Assembly: GCF_947501405.1 (NCBI RefSeq)
Contig: NZ_CANMVK010000002.1
Coordinates: forward strand, 1,054,001-1,118,000
Direction of reading: 5' to 3'
Length of the DNA: 64,000 nucleotides
Source: an uncultured Hoeflea sp.
Lineage (GTDB): Bacteria > Pseudomonadota > Alphaproteobacteria > Rhizobiales > Rhizobiaceae
In this document: in pieces, positions 41,278-49,588 of the stretch
Layout of the letters: every line of letters starts with the position of its first letter
How positions within the stretch are numbered: the stretch's first letter is position 1
Translations under genes and position numbers: made by a program
Notes under the pieces: model-generated
Database searches by the model: none
What the model was told of the DNA's origin: nothing
Seen by the model: only the letters and a program-made list of their open reading frames with translations

Positions 41278-42396
41278 TCAGGCCAGTTTTTCGTCCAGCA
41301 AAGAGACCGGAAAGCTCATGGCATTGATCAGCCGGTAGAAGGCCGCGGCGTCGGTGCAAGTGTCCATCGCCATGTCGAAATGCAGAACCTGGTCCTTCAC
41401 GCCGTAAAATCGCGGCAGTTTGGGCTTGCGCCTGAATTCGGGCTTGAAGGCTGCGAGCGCCCGTTTGCCGCGCCAGGCGATGATCGTCCCGGCATAGGCC
41501 TGTTTTTGCGCATGAAAGACTTCACCGGTAGCAGCCGTCTCGCAGTCGCGGGCGCAGGCCTGAATGAACCCGTCTTCCCAGCCGTCGAGCTCGATGCCGT
41601 AACGCCGTTTGAATGTCTCGATGGCCAGCGCCTTGCGCGCAGCGCTGCCTTCATGTCCTGAAAACGGAAAGCCATTCACGGCGTCTGCGATCTCGACCAC
41701 CGGCCTGGGCGCGGGGAGGGCGCACTGCACCGACAAGGGCCGCTCCCACATCACCATGCGTTTGGCCAGCATTACCACCTTGCACAGATTGTCGGTTCCG
41801 GGCTGCGCCTGCTCGGCATACACCCCGGAGAAGGCATCGCGAATCCGGTCAAGCACGTCGCGCCGTACTGCTCCGTGCCAGGCGCTGAAATGACACTCCG
41901 GCTGGTCACCTGCAGACTGCCAGTAAAACAATTGCCGCATCATCTCCGTTTGTTCCGGCAACAGCAATTTGCTGCCGGTTGGAATGCGGGCGATTTCGCT
42001 CTGCTCGCGTGCGTCTGGCGGAATGAATTCGGCCCGGCCCCAGCACAGGGCGTCGGCATCGGGCGCCCGTTTCAGCGTCGCCCGCAGCACCTCGCAGATT
42101 GCCGGGTCGGCATAATCCGCGGCATCGATGATCGTGATCCAGCCGCCCCCCGCTTCGGCGATCAAAAGGTTCCAGGCGTCGCTTGGGTTGGCGGCACGGG
42201 ATTCCGGGGCGATCAGCCGCAGCCGCGGATCCCGGATGTCTGAGGCGAGGCCGCCTTGAGCCTTACCCGCGGCGCTGCGAAAATCTCCGATGACAATCTC
42301 GAAACCGGTGTCCGGATTTTCGAGCATTTGCGCAAGCGTCCGCTCGAGCTCCGGCTGGGATTTCAAAACCGGGATGCAGATCGACAACAGCGTCAC
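41278..42396 (-). CDS. Glycosyltransferase family 2-like protein with altered DXD motif
   Basis: A 372-residue protein with a GT-A nucleotide-sugar-binding fold at the N-terminus (LLSICIPVLKSQPELERTL ... FEIVIGDF). At the place where the neighbouring paralogue has the metal-binding Asp triplet (VIGDDDYLDP) this one reads IIDAADYADP, so metal binding or catalysis may be altered. The remaining 250 residues align in style with the paralogue (HGAVRRDVLDRI, CKVVMLAKRMVMWERPLSV). The two genes overlap by 4 bases. It probably modifies a surface polysaccharide or protein; donor and acceptor are unknown. Confidence 0.78.
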   Translation of the reverse strand: MTLLSICIPVLKSQPELERTLAQMLENPDTGFEIVIGDFRSAAGKAQGGLASDIRDPRLRLIAPESRAANPSDAWNLLIAEAGGGWITIIDAADYADPAICEVLRATLKRAPDADALCWGRAEFIPPDAREQSEIARIPTGSKLLLPEQTEMMRQLFYWQSAGDQPECHFSAWHGAVRRDVLDRIRDAFSGVYAEQAQPGTDNLCKVVMLAKRMVMWERPLSVQCALPAPRPVVEIADAVNGFPFSGHEGSAARKALAIETFKRRYGIELDGWEDGFIQACARDCETAATGEVFHAQKQAYAGTIIAWRGKRALAAFKPEFRRKPKLPRFYGVKDQVLHFDMAMDTCTDAAAFYRLINAMSFPVSLLDEKLA

Positions 42397-43595
42397 GGAG
42401 CAAACACCTTGGCACCTGATACCAGGCTCTTCACCGGCAGGATCGCGTGTTCGCCGAACCGGTAGAACTCCGCCGGGGTCTGTGCTCCGATATCGGCCTC
42501 GCGCACCATCAGCCGGTCTTCATTGAGCCCGGTGATGCGGTTGATTGAGCGCGGCGGGCTGAAGGGCGCGGGCTTGAAAAGCGCCGCCCATCTGCCACCC
42601 TCCCACAGGGCGAAGCCTTGCATGAAACAGGCGACCTTGGCGTCATACTCCGCCTCGGTCGCAGAGAATTTGCATTCGTCCATGGCGGCATGGGCGAAAT
42701 TGGCGCCAAAACCATTCAGATCAACGCCGTAGGTGTGGCAAAACCACGCTGTGGTGACCGCAATACTCAGGCACAGCGACCCTCCGCGCGCCTTGAGTTC
42801 AAACGGGAAATACGGCTGTTCCAGAGAGATGCAATCGCGTGTTTCGGCCTCGAATGTCGCCATTCGCGACGCCATGGCGCTGGCCGATAGATTGGCGGCC
42901 GAGTTCGACGCCGCACAGGCCCCCAGAACCGAGAATGGCCGCTCGGAATGAACGATCAACCGCGCCTGCGCCACCACCTTGCATGTGCTTTCCCAATCCA
43001 CATTGGGATGCTCGAAATAGCGCCCGCCATAGCTCGATTTGATCCGCTCCATCAGCGATCGCTTGACCGCGCCGTGATAGATGCCGACCCCGACGCCGGG
43101 GCGGCGCTTGCGCTCACTCCATTGGAAAAGCTGGTCGGCAAGCGCCTCGGCGGAAAGCAGACGCGTCGCGTGACCGGTCGGAATGCCCGCGAGCGTGGGC
43201 ACCGGCCGGTTGTCCGGCCACTGATAGCTCATGCATTCCCAGCTGATCGCATCAGCATCGCGATGCAGAACCTCGTAGCGCCGGATCAGTCCGGTTAGCC
43301 GTGGGTCGAGATAGTCATCATCGCCAATTACCGAGATCCAGCGGCCCCGCGCAGCCTCCACCGCCCGCTCCCAATTGTCGACCATCGGCAATACGGTGTT
43401 CTCCGGCGCGATCAGCCGGAAGCGGGGATCCTTTGGCTGCCGTGCGAAATGATCGGCCAGAACGGACGGGTCGTCGGAGTTGTCGGCGACCACGACCTCA
43501 AAATCGTTGCCGTCACTTTCCGCCAGCGCCGCGATGGTCTGGATACAATAGGCCTGACGATTGCGCGTCGGCAGGCAGATTGTCATATGAACCAT
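42393..43595 (-). CDS. Glycosyltransferase family 2 protein
   Basis: A 400-residue GT-A-fold transferase. It opens with the GT2 pattern TICLPTRNRQAYCIQTIAAL, followed by FEVVVADNSDD and the metal/nucleotide-sugar motif VIGDDDYLDPRL. The C-terminal 250 residues are shared with the next gene (IYHGAVKRSLMERI, CKVVAQARLIVHSERPFSV), indicating an old tandem duplication. The starts and stops overlap (ATGA), so the two are co-translated. No other polysaccharide genes are adjacent. Confidence 0.85.
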   Translation of the reverse strand: MVHMTICLPTRNRQAYCIQTIAALAESDGNDFEVVVADNSDDPSVLADHFARQPKDPRFRLIAPENTVLPMVDNWERAVEAARGRWISVIGDDDYLDPRLTGLIRRYEVLHRDADAISWECMSYQWPDNRPVPTLAGIPTGHATRLLSAEALADQLFQWSERKRRPGVGVGIYHGAVKRSLMERIKSSYGGRYFEHPNVDWESTCKVVAQARLIVHSERPFSVLGACAASNSAANLSASAMASRMATFEAETRDCISLEQPYFPFELKARGGSLCLSIAVTTAWFCHTYGVDLNGFGANFAHAAMDECKFSATEAEYDAKVACFMQGFALWEGGRWAALFKPAPFSPPRSINRITGLNEDRLMVREADIGAQTPAEFYRFGEHAILPVKSLVSGAKVFAP

Positions 43596-43670
43596 GAAGA
43601 GCTTTCAAAGCGCGGCGAGATCCGGATCGGCCTGATCCTGACAGGTCAAACTTGCGCCATGCTTGCAGTT

Positions 43671-43697
43671 GCCCGGCCGCGCCTGAAGAGGCCGGGC
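43671..43697 (-). terminator. Hairpin after bhcD
   Basis: GCCCGGCC (43671-43678) pairs with GGCCGGGC (43690-43697) eight bases downstream of the bhcD stop in the direction of transcription. There is no T run, so termination would be weak or Rho-assisted. Confidence 0.4.
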
Positions 43698-43705
43698 GAT
43701 CCGGC

Positions 43706-44671
43706 TCAGATCTCCACTTCGATGGCGCTGCCAGCGGCCTTGGCGCGGCTGACCGCCATCGCCGCCACCGCCAGATCCTGAAGCCCGACACCGGTGCCAT
43801 CAAACAGGGTAATCTCATCCTCACTCGTGCGTCCGGGATGCGAACCGTTGATCACATCGCCAATGGCTGTGATGTCGCTATCCGCGATCAGCCCGGCGCC
43901 AATGGCATGCTGGCACTCGCCCAGTGTCACGGACTGCGCCACCTCATCGGTGAATGCCGTTGCGGCGGCAACCAGCTCCGCCTCGACCTCCTGCTTGCCC
44001 ACCGTGTCGGTGCCCATGCACGACAGATGCGTACCGGGCCGGATCTGCGCGTGCTTGAGGATGGCGGCGAAACTCGAGGTGATGGTGATGATCACATCGG
44101 CCTGCGCCCCCAGCTCATCGAGACTGACCGCTTCGAACGGCAGGCCGATTTCCGCGCAGACATCAGCCAGCCGCGACAGCATCTCCGGATGCAGGTTCCA
44201 GCCGACCACCCGCTCAAAGGCGTGCGCCTTGACCGCTGCCCGCAGTTGAAACGCCGACTGATGACCGGCGCCAACCATGCCCAGCACCCTGGCGTTCTTG
44301 CGCGCCAGCCGCTTGATCGCCACAGCCGAGGCGGCTGCGGTGCGAAGCGCTGTCAGCAGATTGCCACCCACCATGGCGCTTGGCCGTCCGGTGTCCGGAT
44401 CGAACAGGAACACCGTTGACTGATGATTGGTCAGGCCCCTGTCCATATTGCCGGGCCAGTAGCCGCCGGATTTGAGACCCAGCGCCAGCCCGGCGCGGTC
44501 GAAGCCGGATTTGAACCCGTAGAGCGCGTCGGCATGGCCGAGCGCCTCGCGCACCACCGGAAAGTTCCGCGCGTCGCCCCGCGCCATTGCGGCAAACACG
44601 GCCTCAACCGCCTCATAGGCGGCCTCCGGCGTAACCAGATCGGCAATCAGTTTTTCAGGCACGATCAGCAT
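43706..44671 (-). CDS. bhcD: Iminosuccinate reductase BhcD (ornithine-cyclodeaminase family)
   Basis: A 321-residue NAD(P)H-dependent enzyme of the ornithine cyclodeaminase/mu-crystallin family. Visible are the substrate-side Arg/Lys segment YGFKSGFD, LGLKSGGYWPGN, the Rossmann motif LGMVGAGHQSAFQLRA and the conserved FDGTGVGLQDLAVAA. In the beta-hydroxyaspartate cycle this family member reduces iminosuccinate to L-aspartate. The assignment comes from its position downstream of the aldolase, dehydratase and aminotransferase genes of that cycle; on its own it could equally be another imine reductase. Start 44671 has AGGGAG upstream. An 81-base gap with a hairpin separates it from bhcC. Confidence 0.88.
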   Translation of the reverse strand: MLIVPEKLIADLVTPEAAYEAVEAVFAAMARGDARNFPVVREALGHADALYGFKSGFDRAGLALGLKSGGYWPGNMDRGLTNHQSTVFLFDPDTGRPSAMVGGNLLTALRTAAASAVAIKRLARKNARVLGMVGAGHQSAFQLRAAVKAHAFERVVGWNLHPEMLSRLADVCAEIGLPFEAVSLDELGAQADVIITITSSFAAILKHAQIRPGTHLSCMGTDTVGKQEVEAELVAAATAFTDEVAQSVTLGECQHAIGAGLIADSDITAIGDVINGSHPGRTSEDEITLFDGTGVGLQDLAVAAMAVSRAKAAGSAIEVEI

Positions 44672-44701
44672 GCCGCACTCCCTGTTGGATTGTCTCAATA
44701 A

Positions 44702-44729
44702 AGGCCCGGCCATGCTTGTGGCCGGGGCT
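44702..44729 (-). terminator. Intercistronic hairpin between bhcC and bhcD
   Basis: In the transcribed (minus) direction an 8-bp GC stem, extended by two more pairs past a mismatch, encloses the loop CAAGCA and is followed by CTTTATTG. It may be a partial terminator or mRNA-stabilising element that sets bhcD expression relative to the upstream genes. Confidence 0.5.
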
Positions 44730-44752
44730 CATTTTCGTTTGTGGATCTGGCG

Positions 44753-45916
44753 CTAGTAGGCTTTGCCGCGGGCTGACACCGGCCACAGGCTTTCAACCCG
44801 GCCATTGCGCACCCCGACATACCAGTCATGCACATTGCAGGTCGGATCGCAGTGCCCCGGCACCAGCTTGAGCTTGTCATTGACTTTGAGCACGCCGTCC
44901 GGATCGGCGATCACGCCATGTTCGTCGGAGCATTTGACGTAAGTCACGTCCGAACGCCCGAACACCACCGGCAATCCGCTGTCGACCGATTGCGCCTTAA
45001 GGCCCGCGTCGCAGATTGCCTTGTCGGCCTTGGCGTGGCTCATCACCGAGGTGAGCAGGAACAGTGCGTTTTCAAATTCGGTCTCGTCGATGCGTTTGCC
45101 GTCCTGATCGAGAATGCGGCCGTAATCGGCGTCCATGAAGGCGTATGAGCCGCATTGCAGCTCGTTGTAGACGCCGGAATTGCCCTCGAAATAGTAGCTG
45201 CCAGTGCCGCCGCCGCCGACAATGTCGCAATCGATGTCGTCGGCTTTGAGTGCGTCGACCGCGTCCTTGACCATCGCCACAGCGATGTCGATCTTGGCCT
45301 TGCGCTCATCATAGCTGTCAAGGTGCTGCATGGCGCCCTGATAGGCCTGAATGCCCGAGAACTTGAGCCCTGGAGCGGCCGCGATCGCCTTGGCCAGCGC
45401 CACCACTTCAGGCGTTGTTGTGACACCGCAGCGCCCGGCGCCGCAATCGATCTCCACCAGGCATTCGATCTCGGTCCCGTGGCGTGTGGCCGCCTCCGAC
45501 AGATCGTCGATATTGGCCAGATCATCGACACAGCAGATGGTGCGTGCGCCGAGTTTGGGCAGCCGCGCCAGCCGGTCGATCTTGGCGGGGTCGCGCACCT
45601 GATTGGACACCAGCACGTCCTTGATGCCGCCGCGCGCGAAGACCTCCGCCTCCGACACCTTCTGGCAGCACACGCCGACAGACCCGCCAAGCCGTTCCTG
45701 CAGTTTGGCCACGTCGACGGATTTGTGCATCTTGCCATGCACCCGGTGGCGCACGCCCATCTGTTTGGCATGCTCGCCCATCTTGATGATGTTGCGTTCA
45801 AGCGCGTCGAGATCGAGCACCAGGCACGGGGTCTGGATATCGGCCTCGGCCATGCCGGGCAGGGCGGGCACGTCATAGCCGACCTCAAGCCCGTCGAGTT
45901 TGTTCATTGCGTTCAT
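44753..45916 (-). CDS. bhcC: Beta-hydroxyaspartate aldolase BhcC
   Basis: A 387-residue PLP enzyme of the D-threonine aldolase/DSD1 (alanine-racemase-fold) family. The PLP Lys is in HGKMHKSVD. The C-terminal metal site typical of the family is visible in GHCDPTCNVHDW. In the cycle it joins glycine and glyoxylate to give erythro-beta-hydroxyaspartate. Relatives cleave D-threonine or 3-hydroxy-D-aspartate, so the specific activity is inferred from the operon. The start at 45916 has GAGGAGG 5 bases upstream. It follows bhcB by 10 bases. Confidence 0.9.
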   Translation of the reverse strand: MNAMNKLDGLEVGYDVPALPGMAEADIQTPCLVLDLDALERNIIKMGEHAKQMGVRHRVHGKMHKSVDVAKLQERLGGSVGVCCQKVSEAEVFARGGIKDVLVSNQVRDPAKIDRLARLPKLGARTICCVDDLANIDDLSEAATRHGTEIECLVEIDCGAGRCGVTTTPEVVALAKAIAAAPGLKFSGIQAYQGAMQHLDSYDERKAKIDIAVAMVKDAVDALKADDIDCDIVGGGGTGSYYFEGNSGVYNELQCGSYAFMDADYGRILDQDGKRIDETEFENALFLLTSVMSHAKADKAICDAGLKAQSVDSGLPVVFGRSDVTYVKCSDEHGVIADPDGVLKVNDKLKLVPGHCDPTCNVHDWYVGVRNGRVESLWPVSARGKAY

Positions 45917-45926
45917 GAATTCCTCC

Positions 45927-46907
45927 TCAGCCCTTCAACCAGGGCAAATGATCCAGATCGACGTTGCCGCCGGTGATGATGACGCCAATGCGTTTGCCGC
46001 GAAAGACCTCCGGGTTGCGCAGGATCGTTGCCAGCGGAACCGCGCAGGACGGCTCCATGACGATCTTCATGCGTTTCCAGGTGATTTTCATCGCCTCGAT
46101 GATTTCGTCCTCCGACGCGGTCAGCACATCGGTGACGTATGATTTGACAAAGTGCCAGGTAAGCTCCTTGAGCGGAACCTTGAGCCCGTCGGCCACTGTC
46201 ACCGGCGCATCGTCGGCGATGATATGGCCGGCCCGGAACGAACGCGCCGCGTCATCGGCCTGATCCGGTTCGGCGGCGTAGATCTTCATCTCCGGCGCCA
46301 GCCTCGACAGCGTCAGGCAGGTGCCAGAGATCATGCCGCCGCCGCCGATCGGCGCGATTACCGCATCGAGTCCATCGGTCTGCTCGAGCAGCTCACGCGA
46401 ACAGGTGGCCTGTCCGGCGATCACCCGGGGATCATTGTAGGGATGGACGAATTCTGCGCCGGTCTCTGCCACCACCTTGGCGAAGGTCGCCTCGCGGCTC
46501 GAGGTCGACGGTTCGCACTCGATGATCTTGCCGCCATAGCCGCGCACCGCGTCCTTCTTGGCCTGCGGTGCGGTGCGCGGCATCACCACGGTGCAGGGGA
46601 TGCCGCGTCGGCCGGCTGCATAAGACAGCGACAGCGCATGATTGCCCGATGAATGGGTAGCGACACCGCGCTGCAGCATGTCTTCTGACAGGCCGAACAC
46701 CGCATTGGAGGCGCCGCGCACCTTGAAAGCCCCGGCCTTCTGAAAATTCTCGCATTTGAAGAACAGTTCGGCACCGGTGAGCGCGTTGAGATAGCTCGAT
46801 GTCAGCACCGGCGTGCGGTGGATGTGGGGCATGATGCGCTCATGCGCGGCAATGACATCATCGAATGTGGGAATGGTCATCGCAACAGGGTCGGAATGAA
46901 CGGTCAT
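45927..46907 (-). CDS. bhcB: Beta-hydroxyaspartate dehydratase BhcB
   Basis: A 326-residue fold-type II PLP enzyme (threonine/serine dehydratase family). PLP Lys lies in FQKAGAFKVRGASNAV, substrate loop in HSSGNHALSLSYAA, and the phosphate-binding glycine loop in IGGGGMISG. It lacks the C-terminal ACT domain of biosynthetic threonine deaminase, as expected for hydroxyaspartate dehydratases. In the cycle it turns beta-hydroxyaspartate into iminosuccinate. Start 46907 is chosen for the GAGG upstream; ATG 46880 is an alternative. It is 8 bases from the bhcA stop. Confidence 0.9.
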   Translation of the reverse strand: MTVHSDPVAMTIPTFDDVIAAHERIMPHIHRTPVLTSSYLNALTGAELFFKCENFQKAGAFKVRGASNAVFGLSEDMLQRGVATHSSGNHALSLSYAAGRRGIPCTVVMPRTAPQAKKDAVRGYGGKIIECEPSTSSREATFAKVVAETGAEFVHPYNDPRVIAGQATCSRELLEQTDGLDAVIAPIGGGGMISGTCLTLSRLAPEMKIYAAEPDQADDAARSFRAGHIIADDAPVTVADGLKVPLKELTWHFVKSYVTDVLTASEDEIIEAMKITWKRMKIVMEPSCAVPLATILRNPEVFRGKRIGVIITGGNVDLDHLPWLKG

Positions 46908-46915
46908 GGCGGGCC

Positions 46916-48106
46916 TCACGCGGCTTTGGTTTGAACTGTGTTCTGGCTGGAGCGATAAAACTCCTGGGCGCTGGCGACACCCGAGCCGAGACGGACCGGC
47001 AGTCCCAGATCGACCATCGTCATTTCCGCCGTGGCGATACCCGACAGCGCCATCACATCGGTCAGACTGCCCAGATGGCCGATGCGGAACACCTTGCCCG
47101 CCACCTCACCCAGGCCGACACCAAAGGCGACGCCGTATTTCTGCGCGGCGTGGGTGACAATGCGGGTGCCGTCAAAGCCGGGCGGCGTGACGATGGCGCT
47201 GACCGTATCGGAGTAAATCGACGGCTTTTTCGCACACAGCGTCAGTCCCCAGGCCTGAACCGCACGGCGCACGCCCTCGGCCAGCCGGTAGTGCCGGGCA
47301 TAAACATTGTGCAGGCCTTCGGCTTCCAGCATGGAGATTGCATGGGCCAGGCCGGCGATCAGTCCGACCGGCGGCGTATAGGGAAAACCGCCACCGGCAT
47401 TGGCCTTGATCATGTCCTGGAAATCGAAAAAGCAACGCGGCGATTTCGCTCCCGTCATCGCCGCGATGGCTTTCTGGCTCAGCCCCAGGATCGAGAGCCC
47501 GGCCGGCAGCATGAAACCCTTTTGCGAACCGGTGATGGCGGCGTCGACGCCCCATTCATCCATCCGGAAATCCATCGAGGCGATCGAGCTCACGCCGTCG
47601 ACCAGCAGCAGTGCCGGGTGCGACGCGGCATCGAGCGCCCGGCGCACGGCGGCGACATCGGAGCGAACGCCGGTGGCCGTCTCGTTGTGAGTGACCAGAA
47701 CCGCGCGGATCTTGTGCGCCTTGTCAGCGCTAAGTGCCGCTTCGATCGCCTCCGTGGGCGCCCCCAGGCCCCATTCGGTTTCGATGATTTCGGCATTCAT
47801 GCCCTGGCGTTGACACAGATCTATCCAGCGATGCGAGAACATGCCATGCCGCGCAGCCAGGACCGTATCGCCCGGCGACAGGAGATTGGTGACCGCCGCT
47901 TCCCATGCGCCGGTGCCGGTGGCGGGAAAGATCACCACTTCACCCTCGCGGGTCTTGAGGATCCGTTTGATGCCCGCCAGCGCAGGATGCAGGATCTCGG
48001 CGAAGGCCGGCGAGCGGTGATCCATCGTCGGCAGGTCGATCGCCCGGCGCAACGCATCAGGAATGTTGGTGGGGCCGGGAATGAAAACCGGATTTTGTGA
48101 CGACAT
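46916..48106 (-). CDS. bhcA: L-aspartate:glyoxylate aminotransferase BhcA
   Basis: A 396-residue class V aminotransferase of the serine-glyoxylate aminotransferase type. It begins SSQNPVFIPGPTNIPDALR, has the PLP Lys in TGSQKGFMLPAGLS and the Asp of LLLVDGVSSIASMDF. In the cycle it transfers the amino group of aspartate to glyoxylate, giving glycine for the aldolase and releasing oxaloacetate. A methylotroph-style serine-glyoxylate aminotransferase would look similar, but the three downstream genes favour BhcA. GGGAGG lies 5 bases before ATG 48106. It is the first gene of the four-gene operon, divergent from an IclR regulator. Confidence 0.9.
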   Translation of the reverse strand: MSSQNPVFIPGPTNIPDALRRAIDLPTMDHRSPAFAEILHPALAGIKRILKTREGEVVIFPATGTGAWEAAVTNLLSPGDTVLAARHGMFSHRWIDLCQRQGMNAEIIETEWGLGAPTEAIEAALSADKAHKIRAVLVTHNETATGVRSDVAAVRRALDAASHPALLLVDGVSSIASMDFRMDEWGVDAAITGSQKGFMLPAGLSILGLSQKAIAAMTGAKSPRCFFDFQDMIKANAGGGFPYTPPVGLIAGLAHAISMLEAEGLHNVYARHYRLAEGVRRAVQAWGLTLCAKKPSIYSDTVSAIVTPPGFDGTRIVTHAAQKYGVAFGVGLGEVAGKVFRIGHLGSLTDVMALSGIATAEMTMVDLGLPVRLGSGVASAQEFYRSSQNTVQTKAA

Positions 48107-48188
48107 CGAAACCTCCCATCGCGGCCGGAGCCGCCTTGTCTTCGAGTGCTGACAAAATACGGGGCGGGCCGAATGCACGCAATTTTTT

Positions 48189-48203
48189 TGAAAAACTATT
48201 TCA
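48189..48203. promoter_or_regulatory. IclR-type palindrome 1 in the bhcA-bhcR gap
   Basis: TGAAA-AACTA-TTTCA, a perfect 5-bp inverted repeat with a 5-base spacer, lies 83 bases upstream of bhcA. IclR-family regulators (IclR, KdgR) bind palindromes of this TGAAA/TTTCA kind. It is about 73 bases, close to seven helical turns, from a second palindrome of the same layout. Confidence 0.5.
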
Positions 48204-48259
48204 TTATTGCGATTTGGTGCGTATATATCTGAAATATAAACCAAAACGGTTTTTTCATT

Positions 48260-48278
48260 GGTGGAACGGCGTTTCACC
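48260..48278. promoter_or_regulatory. IclR-type palindrome 2 next to bhcR
   Basis: A 19-base palindrome GGTGGAACGGCGTTTCACC with a single mismatched pair lies 18 bases before the IclR-type gene. Its core TGGAA-N5-TTTCA has the same layout as the palindrome at 48189. The position fits autorepression of the regulator. Confidence 0.55.
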
Positions 48279-48295
48279 GAAAATCGGAGGTAGCC

Positions 48296-49117
48296 ATGAA
48301 ACAGGCCCAGGCACGCAATCGCGGACGTCCCAAATCCTTCCACGACAAGTCCGAAAGCGCCGTTATCCAGTCGCTCGACCGGGCCATTGATGTGCTCAGG
48401 ACCGTGGCTGCCGCCGATGGCCTGTCATTGACCGAGATTGCCGAAGCCGGCGGCCAGTCACCAGCCACGGTCTACCGAATCCTCACCACCTTCTCCCGTC
48501 ACCGCTTTGCCGAGTTCGACGAGGTCAACCAGCTCTGGTTCGTCGGGCTCGAAGCCTTTCGCACCGGGATGGGATTTCTGGGCCGCACCCAGTTGAGCGA
48601 CCGGGCCCGGCCGATCATGCAGCGGATCATGGCCGAGACTGGCGAGACCGCAAATCTCGCCATTCTCGATGGCGGCGAGGTGATCTTTGTCGGCCAGATC
48701 GAGACCCATGAGCCGATCCGCGCCTTTTTCCGGCCCGGCACCCGCAGTCCCGGCCACGCCTCGGGCATCGGCAAGGCAATCATGGCGCATTTTGATGAAG
48801 AGGCCCTGGCCGCCCGGCTGCCATTGGAACTCACCGCGCATACACCCAGCACGATTACCGATCATGCGGCGCTCAAGCGTGAACTCGCGGAGATCCGCGC
48901 GCGCGGCTGGGCGGTCGACAATGAAGAGCGCACCCAGGGCATGCGCTGCATTGCCGCGCCGGTTTTCAATTCCTTTGGCGAGGCAGTGGCCGGCGTGTCG
49001 CTGTCCGGGCCATCGGTGCGGGTGCGGCCGGAGCGGGACGCCGAGTTCGGCGCACTGATCGCCCGGGCGGCTGACGAGATCACGCGCTCAACCGGCGGTA
49101 CGCCGCCCCGACCATGA
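48296..49117 (+). CDS. bhcR: IclR-family regulator BhcR
   Basis: A 273-residue regulator with an N-terminal winged helix (SLTEIAEAGGQSPATVYRILTT with its basic surroundings) and a C-terminal GAF-like effector domain (ETANLAILDGGEVIFVGQIE, GHASGIGKAIMAH, GWAVDNEERTQGMRCIAAPV). The equivalent gene in beta-hydroxyaspartate-cycle clusters controls bhcABCD and senses glyoxylate, which fits a small-acid-binding IclR domain. It is divergent from bhcA across a 189-base gap that carries two palindromes. GGAGG lies 7 bases before the start. Confidence 0.9.
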   Translation: MKQAQARNRGRPKSFHDKSESAVIQSLDRAIDVLRTVAAADGLSLTEIAEAGGQSPATVYRILTTFSRHRFAEFDEVNQLWFVGLEAFRTGMGFLGRTQLSDRARPIMQRIMAETGETANLAILDGGEVIFVGQIETHEPIRAFFRPGTRSPGHASGIGKAIMAHFDEEALAARLPLELTAHTPSTITDHAALKRELAEIRARGWAVDNEERTQGMRCIAAPVFNSFGEAVAGVSLSGPSVRVRPERDAEFGALIARAADEITRSTGGTPPRP

Positions 49118-49273
49118 GCCGGCATCGCCTGCAAGTCCACCCGGCGCTCCGCTTCGGCGCGGACGGCATTGACCTGGCTTTGCGGATCGGGTCTGCTGAA
49201 CCTTGGCTGTACTACCGTTTTCACAGAAAACGCGTTCCGGTGCGGCCGCTGGCTTAACTCTCTGGGAGCGCCC

Positions 49274-49528
49274 ATGCGACTGGTTCTGATCGATTTTCGC
49301 CACCCCTTCTTCCGCCCAGTGACACGCCGTGTTGTGATTTTCGCGCTGGTGGCGATCTGGACCGTGGTGGAGTTCTTTCAGGGCTCCACCGGTTGGCTGA
49401 TCTTTTTTTTAGCGCTCAGCGCCTATGTCGGCTGGGGTTTCTTTCTCTCGGGCCAGCCCGATGAACCACCGCCCCAAACCGCCGACAAGGAACCGCCACC
49501 GCCGCCCCCATCGCCTGACGCATCTTGA
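49274..49528 (+). CDS. Small membrane protein, DUF3329-like
   Basis: An 84-residue protein with two closely spaced hydrophobic helices (VVIFALVAIWTVVEFF and GWLIFFLALSAYVGWGFFL) and a proline-rich cytosolic tail. The opening LIDFRHPFFRPVTRR recalls short DUF3329-type proteins, but I am not sure. GGGAG lies 6 bases before ATG 49274. It ends 61 bases before a bidirectional terminator. Function unknown. Confidence 0.65.
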   Translation: MRLVLIDFRHPFFRPVTRRVVIFALVAIWTVVEFFQGSTGWLIFFLALSAYVGWGFFLSGQPDEPPPQTADKEPPPPPPSPDAS

Positions 49529-49588
49529 GAGCACGGGTGACGGAACGGGCCATCAATTCTGCGGTCAGCTATGGCCGTTTGAGCGATG

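Noticed and set aside
43706-44671. Ornithine cyclodeaminase, or the missing pyrroline-2-carboxylate reductase for the aconitase-X pair
   Set aside because: The same family includes these activities, but the gene is embedded in the bhc operon 22 kb away, so iminosuccinate reductase is the better reading.
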